Shown here one piece after another: positions 1 to 16,100 of a stretch of 64,000 nt of DNA (its first letter is position 1; every line of letters begins with the position of its first letter). The position numbers and the translations under genes are program-made. The stretch is from contig NC_092671.1 in assembly GCF_964355755.1 (NCBI RefSeq), positions 37,899,304 to 37,963,303 of the forward strand, written 5' to 3'. The DNA comes from Antedon mediterranea. Its lineage: Eukaryota; Echinodermata; Crinoidea; Comatulida; Antedonidae. The notes beneath the pieces were generated by a model. The model saw only the letters and a list, made by a program, of their open reading frames with translations, was not told the DNA's origin and ran no database searches.

Positions 1-121
1 CTTTAAAGGATTAAATTGTCAATCGATGATTGAATTGGTGTTGGTAAAAAAACTAATTTATATTCAATTAATATTATAATAATACTATAAATAGTAAACC
101 TTTTTTTCGCCCATTTTTTAG

Positions 122-553
122 GAGACACTTTATCAATAAAAATGCCCTACAGGAACATTTTCGAACAAAATTACACAAGAGAAGGTATGTATGTTATTAT
201 TTACAAACAATACTGTATGTACACATTGAGTGATCAATTATTATTCAATCAATCAAGATCAAGTACCATATACATTACAGTTATGTTTGCTATAACCGTA
301 TGAAAATTGTTAACAAATGAATCCATTGATGCTACAATATATTAAAAATACCATGTATATTTTTTCAATCATTAAATATGTATGCCATTTGTGTCAAAGG
401 TTAAAGGCGTTACAAACCGAGCCATACACCCAGAAGGAAGCAGAGGCTGCGGCCGGTATGGGCTCGTATCAACCAAGACGACAAATGAACGTAACGTCAC
501 AAGAAAAGGAATCTGATGAGAATATGCAAGATGTGTCAACAAAGTCTACATGA
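122..553 (+). CDS. ZNF593: ZNF593/Bud20-like zinc finger protein, C-terminal exons (5' part outside window)
   Basis: Two exons, 122-184 and 400-553, join in phase to give the last 71 residues. Acceptors are tttttAG at 120-121 and caaAG at 398-399; the donor GTATGT is at 185. The first exon ends a C2H2 finger: [11 protein letters not shown] with a second His six residues on (H-x5-H) and a basic tail. The second exon carries [17 protein letters not shown], nearly identical to the C-terminal signature I know from human ZNF593. That family (yeast Bud20) is a shuttling factor for pre-60S ribosomal subunits. The Cys pair of the finger and the start codon lie left of the window. The acidic, polar tail after residue 45 is poorly conserved, as expected. 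Identification is firm; function is by family. Confidence 0.93.
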
Positions 554-598
554 TAAACTTTTGTTACCATTTTATTGTGAATGTGAGAATTATGATAG

Positions 599-604
599 AA
601 TAAA
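599..604 (+). terminator. Poly(A) signal AATAAA of the ZNF593-like gene
   Basis: Canonical AATAAA 46 bp after the stop codon, consistent with a very short 3'UTR. Cleavage would fall around 615-630. Confidence 0.6.
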
Positions 605-719
605 TGTTGAACATTGAATGAATGAGAATAACAATAAACAGTTCCTTGGTTATCCATGGCCAAATATTCTGGTCTTTTTACTTTTTCTACTAAAAAAACA
701 CACCTTAAATCTTAGGGGG

Positions 720-795
720 TTTTTTTGTTTTGCACAAGCGCCACTAGTTTGGAACCAGCTTCCACTCCATATCCATCAATGTAAATCTCTTAAGC
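720..795 (+). repeat. LINE ORF2 C-terminal remnant
   Basis: The + frame reads FAQAPLVWNQLPLHI followed by QCKSLK, the W-N-x-L-P ... C-x-S-L-x-x-F signature at the C-terminus of CR1/Jockey-type reverse transcriptase ORFs. A MITE begins directly at its 3' side. A similar remnant lies at 22727-22800. Confidence 0.55.
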
Positions 796-950
796 TCTTT
801 CTACTATCGAACTTTGTGTGACAAAAAAATGTGATGTGCCAAATATGGTAGTGATATGCTCAAATAGGGTAGTGATGTGACATCATCATGCTCATATATG
901 GGCACATCACACCATTTCATCATCACATCACAAAGCATTTTGTTGTGCAA
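793..950 (+). mobile_element. MITE family A, copy 1 (degraded)
   Basis: Starts AAGCTCTTTCTACTATCGAAC, followed by the family's internal motif aatatggtagtgatatg and the block gggcacatcaca. The right terminal repeat is missing. Family description: about 150 bp, inverted ends AAGCTCTGTCTACACTATC, then caaactagtttgac on one side and gtttgatagtg on the other, flanked by TA in the best copies. No coding capacity. Confidence 0.7.
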
Positions 951-1055
951 TAGTTTGAAAAAATTATTAAAAACATGTACTGTAAAATGCTAGTTTTGTC
1001 TCTTTTTAAAACCACTTGGGCAAGGAAGAAAGAAAGAAGGCATTTCTATGTCATA

Positions 1056-1107
1056 CCAGGGAGTTGTAAAATAATAAAAATAATAAAATTATTTTACAGC
1101 TCCCTGG
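1056..1107. repeat. Small hairpin element, ccagggagttgtaaaata type
   Basis: Left arm ccagggagttgtaaaataat and right arm attattttacagctccctgg are near-perfect inverted repeats with a short AT loop. Related palindromes or half-sites lie at 14321-14338, 18934-18954, 22902-22928 and 27202-27217. Confidence 0.65.
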
Positions 1108-2630
1108 TCATACTGTATAAATTAAAAGTACAAAGATTACTTTGTTCATGTTTTGGAATTACAAATTACAAGATCTTTAATAAAACATACAAGTGATATT
1201 ATTTATACTTTTTGGTCTGTGACTGTGTAGTGCAATTATGCGCCGCGCTGTCGATCAATTCATGATGGATACACTGAGCAGATCTAAAGATACAGTATCG
1301 TTCATTGTTAGAGAGGGCGCTATTTGTAAAATACTCTCAGAGCCATATTATATATATGGCTCTGAATCTTGCTGTATACGTGGAAAAAATATTATTGAGA
1401 CCCTTTTTGCAGGAATCATGGCTCAGCTACAGTGATTAAGTTCACTTAGGTTGACCCTGGTCTCCCCAATTTCAGTTTTTTTTGTTTTGTATATACTTAA
1501 ATAGACCAAACAAATAATGAAATGAAATCCAAAAACCATCACAATTTGAAGGAAAGTACACATGTAACGTTTTCTCGGGTCAACCTACATTCAGCGCAGA
1601 TGGACTCACCTACTAAGATAAAAAGTTAGAGAGTTGGGGTAGGATAGTCGAGTCCCCATACCCCACTGTCACTGGTTATGTGTGTTAAAAGTTCTATGCG
1701 CATATGTACTTGTATATTTTGTTAATCTCCAATGTGAAAGTTTGTGCGCGCGTCACACATACGTTAAACTCGAACCGAAGTTTGATTGCTCAAACCCTAT
1801 CAAATTTCCATCAAAATCATTCCCTTTAAAGAATTTCATCGCGCGTAACAGAAGAACTAAATACAATCTAAGTCACCGTGTTGGTCATCTCTTCATAACA
1901 AAAGTTGATTGTCCTAACCATTTTATATGCAAACTACTAAGCCATACTAAGTTCTTTTGTATTGTTTATGTAACAATAGAACTAATCATGCCTTCATTCA
2001 ATTGATTGTACATCGTCAGTGAATCGTAACTCCACCATTTTGATATCAAGTGGTGACAGGAACGTTTGGTTGTCAGAGCTTAAAAACTAGAAATAGCATA
2101 TTTAAGGTGAGACTTTTACGTTTGATTTCAATGATGTTTGTATTAAATATCCCGGCCGGCCTGTTTATGCAGTGCAGTATTTATAATACAAGGCCTCGTG
2201 CGTACATACGTTCAATTCATTAAAATTGTAGTCTAAAAAACAATGCACTAAAACCCAAGATGTCTTTATCAGACAAACACACTAATAATATTGAATAAAA
2301 ACACACTAATAGTTTCCTAATATTGTATTTCAATCTATCTTTTATAATAGTCACACTGATAATAACCTATATCAATTATTTAATTTGTGAGATCATGGAT
2401 CCACAAGGATTCATCCTTCATTAATACTAGATTATTAAATGGGTTCGGTATAGGCCTACTTCATTTTTAGTAGTTGAAAGATCGTTATAAACGGAAATGC
2501 CTTAAGTTAAGATAGGATGGTAATTAATTGAATATTACATAAGAACTCTTGCTTCATTATCACATTACAGTCATGGCTTAATGACATGCATATATTCATA
2601 ATTCATTAACAAACTTTGTTTCTTTTATAG

Positions 2631-3330
2631 ATGGGTTCATACAGAAATATGTGTAGTATTGTATTAATGGCTGTGTTAGCAATAGCAGCTGCTGTTCCTG
2701 GTAAGTAGCGTAAATGGGACCATTTTAAAATGTCTTTAAACAATGTCAAGAAAACTATATCGGCCTAGCCTTCAATATTACCTCTTTTTTTTATTGTATT
2801 GTTTACCATTGATAGGAATGTTTACCATTGATAGGAATTAATAAACGTTGAATTACTATTATTATTATATATAAATTATTATTATATAACAAATATTTGT
2901 TAAAAATAATTTCATATACTGTATACATTGATCCCCATTTAGCGGTGATGGTGTATACCCATACTCCGGTTTGGGTGCTAGCTTAGTGTTTTTATCTTTT
3001 TGTTCTCTTTCTTTTGTTTTCCACTCTTTTCTCTTTATTGTCGAGCGCATAGGGCGTTTATTTGCGCTATATAAATCTATCTATTATTTATTATTATTAA
3101 AAATATTCGTTAAATTTCATTTTTTAGACCCCGATACGGAGTACACTTTGAAATACAGCTCCCTGTCAGCCATCATCGCTGGCGGTATTTCGATATTCTT
3201 TGGAGTCATCGGAATGGGCGTGTTGGTGCACGATTTCACTTGCCGAGATTACATGTCTGAAATACCGGACGACTACAAAAACGGAAACAAAGTCCACCTC
3301 AACGAAAAATACGACAACACAGCTCTGTAG
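2631..3330 (+). CDS. Small single-pass membrane protein, unknown family (90 aa)
   Basis: Two exons, 2631-2700 and 3128-3330, joined in phase 1. The ATG is the first codon after the acceptor TTTATAG (2624-2630); the donor is GTAAGT at 2701; the acceptor is tttttAG at 3126-3127; the stop is TAG at 3328-3330. The first 22 residues (MGSYRNMCSIVLMAVLAIAA) look like a signal peptide ending near AVP. A hydrophobic segment about residues 37-57 (SAIIAGGISIFFGVIGMGVL) would be a transmembrane helix. A polar, charged tail of about 33 residues with one Cys follows. Codon use is GC-richer than the flanks, which supports real coding. I recognise no family. An alternative reading is a single larger exon 2 that starts in the intron, but that would run through a LINE tail. 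Confidence 0.75.
2990..3110 (+). repeat. LINE 3' tail fragment
   Basis: Contains gcgcatagggcg then tttgcgctatataaat followed by an attatt-rich stretch, a 3' end typical of L2/CR1-type elements. The same tail occurs at 27305-27355. It lies inside the intron, 18 bp before exon 2 of the small gene. Confidence 0.5.
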
Positions 3331-3599
3331 AGATGCAGCGTGGTGGAGAGTGAAAATCTGAAAATATTCAAGAAAAATATACAAAACATCACTGATTTTA
3401 TCTTGATATATAACTACGACTTCGGACTATCATGTATATATAGCCTGCAGTTCACTATTAATATTTAAATGGGATTTTAATATTTTTTCTACATTTTAAT
3501 GTTATTTTATATAAAGAAAAAGTTAAATACGCCAAGTAGCATAGTTTTCTAATTGTATTATAGGCATGTTGTTCTTAATTATTTTATTAAACTTTCTAT

Positions 3600-3605
3600 A
3601 ATAAA
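3600..3605 (+). terminator. Poly(A) signal AATAAA of the small membrane-protein gene
   Basis: AATAAA 270 bp after the stop, followed by a T/GT-rich stretch (ttttgtatttgtatgttg). Confidence 0.5.
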
Positions 3606-4062
3606 ACAAAATATGTTTTGTATTTGTATGTTGAAAACGTCCTCTTGAATTTGTAGCTACGTTATCGAAGCGTCAGTGATTATGATCCATATGAAAGATT
3701 TGTTGTTTGTCGATCCATCCATTTTAAAGATGTCAAGTCAAAATGAATAAGTTTCCAATAACATAAACATTATATATCTGTTATCATCCGTTGCTGCAGT
3801 ATATTTCCCAAAATGTATACATTAATATGGTGAGTGTACGAAAATTCATTAGGGCGAAAAAAAAGTAATACTATTTTTATTTTGGCCCTATTGGGCTTTC
3901 GTAGAAATCCCATTTATTTACTAACGTATGCAAAGAGACTAATAAGTTATTGGGTGTTACGGTAACGTATGCAAAGAGACTACTAAATTATTGGGCGCGC
4001 CATAGTTGCCGCGCTGTTGTGAAACCGATCATCGTCGCAAAAACGGTGGATTCCCTTCCATC
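3606..4062 (+). promoter_or_regulatory. Intergenic region and likely CNPPD1 promoter
   Basis: No coding signal up to 4062. Two direct copies of an octamer-like block, aacgtatgcaaagagact, start at 3923 and 3964 (41-bp period). They are followed by a short GC-rich patch (gggcgcgccatagttgccgc) at about 3994-4013, just upstream of the CNPPD1 ATG. No TATA box is evident. Confidence 0.4.
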
Positions 4063-8771
<4,709 letters not shown>

Positions 8772-9800
8772 TTGACACTGTTAATTTTATAATAATGAAT
8801 TGATTGTTGGCCATTTTTGCTATATAGATACAGTTCTTAAACAGAATTGTAACCCGTCCATCGTATACAAAATTATGAATCTATATTACAAAAATTGTGC
8901 GCTGGCAAAAATTTAACAAAAAGCTACACTGTTATTATTTTTCGAATGCTACTAAATTTTATTTCTAAACATTTGTGTAATTTCTTTTTTTATTGTGGCT
9001 TTATATTTGCTGTGCATTGGTTTACATTAGTTAATCTAGTATGGTAAAATTTAATACCATACTTGGCTGCATTTCAAACTTGTTTGTACAAAAACTGCCA
9101 TAAAATAAGAATATCCTACCAAAAAAAAGACTGATATTAACTTGTTCCAGGATGATGTTAATTGGTAATTAAAATTTCGTAATTTAAGATTTTGAATTGG
9201 CTTTGCAACAACTTGAGTAGTGAGGCTTGCTGTGGGTGGTTCATAAGTGTCTAGGGATATTAGGATTAAGTCAATGCCCCCTTGTCCACCCACATCGCGT
9301 TACTTGACGATCAGGGCCTAGTGTGATACTAAATATATGATCCATATGTAGTTAAAGGAAACATCGCATTAAGCTATTAAATTCCATGCTGACCTCGTCT
9401 ATTTTAAGTTGTGTGCTTATTTCATATTTTAAACTTATTTCCTTCTCAATTTAATAGGCTTTATAGAAATTTATATTGAGTACATATATTATATAAGTAC
9501 TTTTTGGTATTTAAAATATAACCTTTTTTAGAACGTACACTTTATATATTTTGATATATAGTTTTTTAAAAACACATTTTATAAAATATCTCGCTAGGAA
9601 TGTTTTCAATATTTAATACACATGTACACATTTTCGTTTAAATACAATATTTATTATTTACAAAAAAAACCTTATAATTGCACATTGTATTATTTAGGAG
9701 TGTTGTAGAACTACCCGAAGTATGTAATAGGCAGATTATGTAATAGCTAATAAAGCATGATATTGTGCCTTCCAATAAATCTTTAAATTATATTTATGAA
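8772..9800 (+). other. CNPPD1 3'UTR with poly(A) signals
   Basis: AT-rich, no further coding. AATAAA occurs at 9749-9754 and 9774-9779, giving a 3'UTR of roughly 1 kb. The ORF-like stretch on the - strand at 9051-9293 has no recognisable content. Confidence 0.55.
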
Positions 9801-9889
9801 TATGATGAAAAAGAAAGTCACGTATTATATTTTGTTTTTATTATTAGTATTATACATCCATAAACACATTTTATTTTGGTGTCATACCG

Positions 9890-10105
9890 CCCTCCTCGCT
9901 TTGTTCTTAATCGCCCAATCAGCTGTTTCTAATCACATGACCGGGTGGGGACGTCAAAATCAAAATAGACATTTTCACTTCACACCATACAGTAGATGGC
10001 GCTCTCTGCAATTAATTGATTGGAACGGCGAAGAAGGCACGTTTGAAATGGAATTTTAATACTTATTTTACTCTAATTGTACAATATATAAATACAAAAT
10101 ATACT
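9890..10105 (+). promoter_or_regulatory. DIP2 promoter/5'UTR region
   Basis: A locally GC-richer patch just upstream of the DIP2 ATG. It holds a CCAAT box (ccaatcag, 9915-9922), an E-box-like cacatga (9934-9940), a CRE-like gacgtca (9950-9956) and a CTCF-like core acagtagatggcgc (about 9989-10002). No TATA box in an obvious position. Motifs are read by eye; the transcription start is not determined. Confidence 0.5.
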
Positions 10106-13100
10106 ATGGCTCAACCAAAAGTAAATATGGCTGCTTTACCCGCTCCTATAAAAGAAAAATTAGCCGAACTGGAGCAAGAATGGCGAGAAGGTAAGCTGGA
10201 ATTTGCTTTGTTTTCATTTTGTGTCCAATCAATTGCATGGCTTTTTGTGGCTTGTGCAGGTGGATTGTCTATCCTATCTAGCCTCCTAGTGCACAATGTT
10301 AATTCCATTGTTGGGCCTAGCCTAGCAGACGAAGCCTAGAAGTACATTTATTAAACACTTTAAATAATAGTACAGTATTTCACAAAATGGGATGTTTTTT
10401 ATGTGTTCGGCCGCTTAAAAAGATGAATGCAATACAATTTTTTTTTTTTTTATATCCAACAAAATGATAAAATTGTCAAAAACCAATATAATAATTGTTT
10501 TAAACTGCAGCTGTGGCATTATGTTAACCCAATCTTAATTGGTGATGTCTCCCCAAAACCCCAGGATATTTAGTATAAAAGCGTCTATTGTAAACTTTGA
10601 CGTTGATTTGTATTATTTTTATGTGAATATTTAATTTTTTTTTTTTTAAGTACAGACTAATTAGTTTTTTCTTATTTTCTTTTTTGTTAAGGAGTAATAA
10701 ATAAGTAAATACTGTAATTAAGTTAACTATTGGTGTGTTTGTGAATAGTACCCAAAAATCCAGACATCCTCATTGTCGGTATAATTAATGAATTACCTCT
10801 TTAGTCTTTAATTATTATCTGTTTATAAAACCTTGCCCAAGTTATTAGTTACAAACACGGAGAAGTACAGTAAAAGCCTGAATAAATCAAAAGTAGTTTT
10901 AAGCTACAGTATACTTGTCACAGAATGCTCGTGTAATTTATTCAAAGTATTGTCAGTACAATTGGGGTTATAATTAGCTGTATTCAAACATCAGGTTCAA
11001 TGATGATTATAATTATTGTTAACTGGTAAAACTTGCTCGCATTACAACCCTTCATTGAATCCAGGAGTGAAATTATGCATTAATTGATAGTATCAGATAA
11101 ATTCATGGTTGGATGAAAGAATCGACTATTGTAACTATCTAGGCAAATTGTAACATCTCATTAGCCTGGTGCAATGGGACATACAGCCCCAAAGGCTAGT
11201 ATACTACGGTTCATAGATATTGAGACAATGGACAGAATAGTAAAAACAACAAAACAACAGATTGCAATTTGATGATGATATCAACTAGATACAGTACCTG
11301 TACAGTGTATATTAAGATTTCATTTTCATTTAAAAGTATTTTAATAATTTCACATCAAAATTATAGCATTAGATATTTCAACATTACAAGCATTAGTTAG
11401 ATTAGAAGAAATTTCAACATACTTAATTACATTCTTTACTAATAATCCCATAAACCAGGATGTTATGATCATATATTAGTGCGAAATCATGTTCATTAAT
11501 ATGAGTCAACAAAAGAATGTTACTTTTATTATTAATGTATAATTTTGTCCTGTTTGTGTTGCCATACCCACAATTTAATAACAATAATAAAACTTATTTA
11601 ATCACGATAACACTTGTTCACCTCAGTGGTGTTTTCTGTAAGACATCATACAAGAAATAAATTAACAATTAAAAAGAAGAGTTTAACTAAAAAAACTGAA
11701 AATCTTAATTAACACTTATATTAGAATGAATTCAAATGTTACAATTAAAAAAACAAAAGAGGTCGGTAATAATTTGTTGTTGTAAAATATGATTAAATTT
11801 TAATGTTGATGTTATTTGACGTTCAAACTCCTATTGAGGTGTGGTCAGCCTGGGTGTGGTTGGAATTGCTTAGTTAGTTTCTACAGTACAATCCAAATAT
11901 ATAAGCATTTTAAATTATACAAAATTAACAATATGATTATTCGTTGCCATTTACAAAGTACTGCATAGCTTTGTATCATAAAAGTTTTGATAGTAAAAGC
12001 AAAATTAACCTCTAACATTTGAAAATCAACTAAAAGGTGAAGTAAATTTGCATTTTGATGATTTTTGCGAACTGAAATTGATGGCATTTTGTAATTACTA
12101 GCTGGCAGCTTCTAAGTTGAAGCTTCATCGTCGGATGTCAATTTCCTTATGTATGTTTCCTTGCTTGCTGGATATTGCATGGATGATGATGAAAATAACT
12201 GTGCTGTTTGGCACGTGTAATTGATATTGTAGATTGTAAAGAAGGCACGGTTTGGGGTTTCAAAGAAAAGTCCTCCTATGAAATGTTTAATCTTACTTTC
12301 TCTCATTCACATCAATTCATGTCTATAAATTACATTCATTTGTAAATTGTATGCATAGAATTCATAACATTTAATAAAAATAATACAGAAAATTGTATAT
12401 TAATTTTAATTCTGCTTGGAATTACAGTATTTTCATGTTTTTCTTGAATATTAATATAATATATGTTTTCAGTACACACCATAAATATTGGAAATATTAA
12501 TAAAGCCATATTAGAAAATGTTTCCAAATTATTTTTTTATGGCTTATTAAAATGAGGAGAAAATCAAAATTATTATATTAATAATAAAAACTTAATTAAA
12601 AAATATAATTTAATATGCTATTTATTTTTCTGATTTTATTCTGTTTTTGAATGATAATGAAAATACAGGAGGCTATATTACATTCCATTGGGAGTTACCA
12701 TAAACTAGGACAGATGTTGCAAAATAGCTCCTAACTAGTTTGTTTTGGTTTATAATGTCAAAGGTCAAAAGTTCAATTAGGAAATGTGACCTTTTTGGGA
12801 AAAATAACAGAAAGTTACATATTTGTTTCCATTTATGAACTGGAGGATTCCAGCAAACTGTATTTATCATTTAATACTTTTTCATGACAATGTTGTATTT
12901 AACTTTTAAGTCATATTGTGCAATTGGGAAGTGTTTAAATAACCTGTGACATTCAAGGCCTTCCTACTTTTAAGTCTGTTGTAAACACACCAATTAAAGT
13001 ACAATTGTCTGTTGTGGAATAATTGTTACAAACATAACTGAAAGTGAAGATATCTATAAGGAATCAGAAAATATAATGTACTCTTATAAAGACTGATAAC

Positions 13101-16100
13101 ATAGCTTGTTTAATATTATGCTTATTAGCAGGTGATCATAACAAAAATATTGAAATACATTAACCTGTTTCTTACACTACAGCACACAAACTTAAAATAG
13201 ATTTAATTAAATCATGGAGGTGTAAAATAATTATTATTTTATTAATATTTTACCTCCATGATTTAACACACGCATTAACCATGTAATGGTAATCTTGCTG
13301 GAGAATTTGTTTTCACTATCTTTACCCACAATGCAGTTAAACATCCTGTCAAAATAATGGTCAATAAAATAAATGTGACCATACAGAAATATTTATCCGA
13401 ATAGTCTTGTTTTATTTTGCCGTTTTATAAAATATCAAATTTATTTAGTGTTTTATTAGTTTTTTAAGCCTTTGACTAGTGCCCAAAAATCAACATTTAT
13501 AAATGACAAGTTGTTTATTATTAACCTTTTACTTCAAGTTAAATGCAGAATGCAGTACTGTACCATGTTAATTGTCTACCAACTCATTGTTTACGCTGCG
13601 TAGTGACATTTTTCAGAATGAAAGGAAACTAAAAATGAAAACAAAAGATATTATTTGTATTATCCTTTCCTGATTTAAATACTTGGTGCTATCAACACGG
13701 TATAAATTACAGGAACCAACATACCAAAGTAAATTGTCATAATTTAAGGTCGCTCCGAAATAGAATGTAAAAACAATCAGGTATTGCACTGGCTGTCACC
13801 TCAGAGTGTCCCCCTCTCCCCCCCCCCCCCACTATGATGTACTGTACTAATGTGTTATGTAATATGCTACCGTGTCGCATTTAGAAACATTATAATGTCA
13901 TAATAATAGATCTTATCACTATTGTAACTTGATCTTAGTATGTTTAATAATGTACAGTAAATATTTTGCCTTATAACATAAATATTGTTTGTGGGATAAA
14001 TGGTGTAATGTACTTTTTTAGAAGAAATTAAAATACAAGTGAAACACTGTCAACAAACACATTAATATGCATTAGTAGTAATTGACTGTATTTATTTTTT
14101 AAATCCAACAAACTCATTGTTCTGATAGTAGTACTGTTTAATAACTATTAAGGCAAATAAATTCGCGTAGCTTGTACCATGTAGAATCTGTATCTTTCCT
14201 CACCGGAAACTGCCCGTTCCCAAGGAATAACATAGATTCTATATTATTAACGTTACCACTCGTCTGTGTAAATTGGTGTAAATTGGCCTTAACTGTACTA
14301 TATGAACCACACCCTTTGTCTTATTTTACAACTCCCTGCTTTGTAGCAGTGTGCTCTGTTTCTCACTTAATAAAAGCACACCCTGGTGTTCTGTCAATGT
14401 AGAAAACATCTGTACAGTACAGTATGCTGACCTAAATCCTGTTACCTGATACACATTACTGCAGTAGGAAGCTTTTCAGGGACCTACAGTACTGTAGGAC
14501 TTATATCAATTGAGCTGATTATTCTAAATCCTATAGTTAATAGTTTAACAGGTCAATGGATTTTGTGACAATTTAGTACAGTGTTGTACATTATCCGACA
14601 GTACTACTGCATTATGGGTATATTGTATGACCATAATGCAGCAGGATAGTGATCTTTAAGCAGCGTTTTTTGTAAGAAATATTTCTTGTTAGACTATGCA
14701 ATGTGCAAAGCCTCTGAATCAGACCATTATTTACCAAATTTGTAGATTGTCAGAAGGGACTTAAAATCTAGACCAATCCAGAAATATCAACAACCCAAAA
14801 ATGTTCAATCAAAGATATCAACAAATCCAAAACCCTGGTTATTTCAAAATCGATAAATGGAAATGATTTGATGATTGATAAGCTCATATAAATTATGGAA
14901 ATGTTGGACTTGCATTGTTAATGTCATAATATGTGTGTTTTCATACCTTATTATACAATAGTTGATTCACATTACTTTATGTATGCAGGTTGTAGAACAT
15001 AAAATTGTTGTACGCATACAGTAATACTTAAATACTTGTTTCCATACAACCACATTAGCATAAATAATTCAGGGATACTCTCAACGCTAAAGAATCGTTG
15101 ACAAAAAAATGTAAAAGAATAAGATGTTAAAAAACAACAGCAATGATGATTTATGTATAGTTTTGTTTTTGTTCGTGTTATATTATCTATATATTTGTAC
15201 TCACTAACACATCATATCATTAATGGTGGTAATGATAATGTCAAAAACAGAAACAATAATATATAGTACCTGATGTTTTATGTATACTCACTGTAATAGA
15301 GTTCACTCTCCCAATATCGGACCCTCTGAAAATCGGAATCTCTCCCAAAACCAAACTTTTGTAGGCCCAAAAGGTCCCAAATTCATTTTTACCAAATAGA
15401 AAGTAAAACGCATTCTCAGTGAATACCGGACTTTTCGGAAAAGCAAACATATTAGGCCAGCCCAAAGGTGTCCGGTATTGGGAGAGTTGACTATACCGTT
15501 AACCTGTTATTATTATTATTAGAGTTATTATATTTTGAATTATTATATTTTTTCTTCCTCTAGGGGATATTACAGATAAAGGCTTTGAAAAAAAGAAGAC
15601 CAAATTGTTAGCGCCGTATGTCCAACAGCAAATAGGTAAGTGACTCACGAATGTCGGTCCAAACCGATTCAAATGACGCTTACATTAAAATCAGCGTGAA
15701 CGATAATTTGTAATCATAGTTAAATACGTAATTGCTTGTTGTGCGACCCCCTTTGCTGATCCTCAATATTGGATGGGTAAAGGTCGATGGAGGTACAGGG
15801 AATAATTTCGCCAGTGTAGCATAGCAAAAAGCTATACAAAACAACCTTCTTGCTACACATTTCTACAATTGTGTAGCAAAAATTACGATAGAAAACTATG
15901 ATTCTCAACTAAAAAATCAGTTTGATTCGCAATATTGCTAAACAAAATTTTAAAATGAAATTTTTCTCTGAGGTATTGATGATGTGCAAAATGCAAGTTG
16001 AATTGATTTTGTCTGTATCAATGTGTGTACCAAAGATACAAATACGTTGTGTGTTGTAGAAGTTTTTTTTTTATGTATTCCAAAACCTGAATTCAATAAC

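Larger units (their letters stand above)
605..2630. other. Intergenic region and possible 5'UTR of the next gene
   Basis: No convincing coding sequence. It holds a LINE remnant (720-795), a degraded family-A MITE (793-950), a perfect small hairpin (1056-1107), and an AT palindrome around 1341-1366 in which agagccatat faces atatggctct. A possible 5'UTR exon for the downstream small gene ends near 2106 at catatttaag followed by GTGAGA; this is a guess from the donor-like site only. Confidence 0.5.
10191..15563 (+). other. DIP2 intron 1
   Basis: No coding sequence. Contains a near-perfect hairpin (13209-13265) and a family-C MITE (15296-15495). A C-run of 10 or more bases lies near 13818. The rest is unannotatable AT-rich DNA. 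Confidence 0.6.

Noticed and set aside
1238-1435. Open frame of 65 codons with a good start
   Set aside because: It crosses the agagccatat/atatggctct palindrome, has no recognisable domain and no splice context that would join it to another exon.
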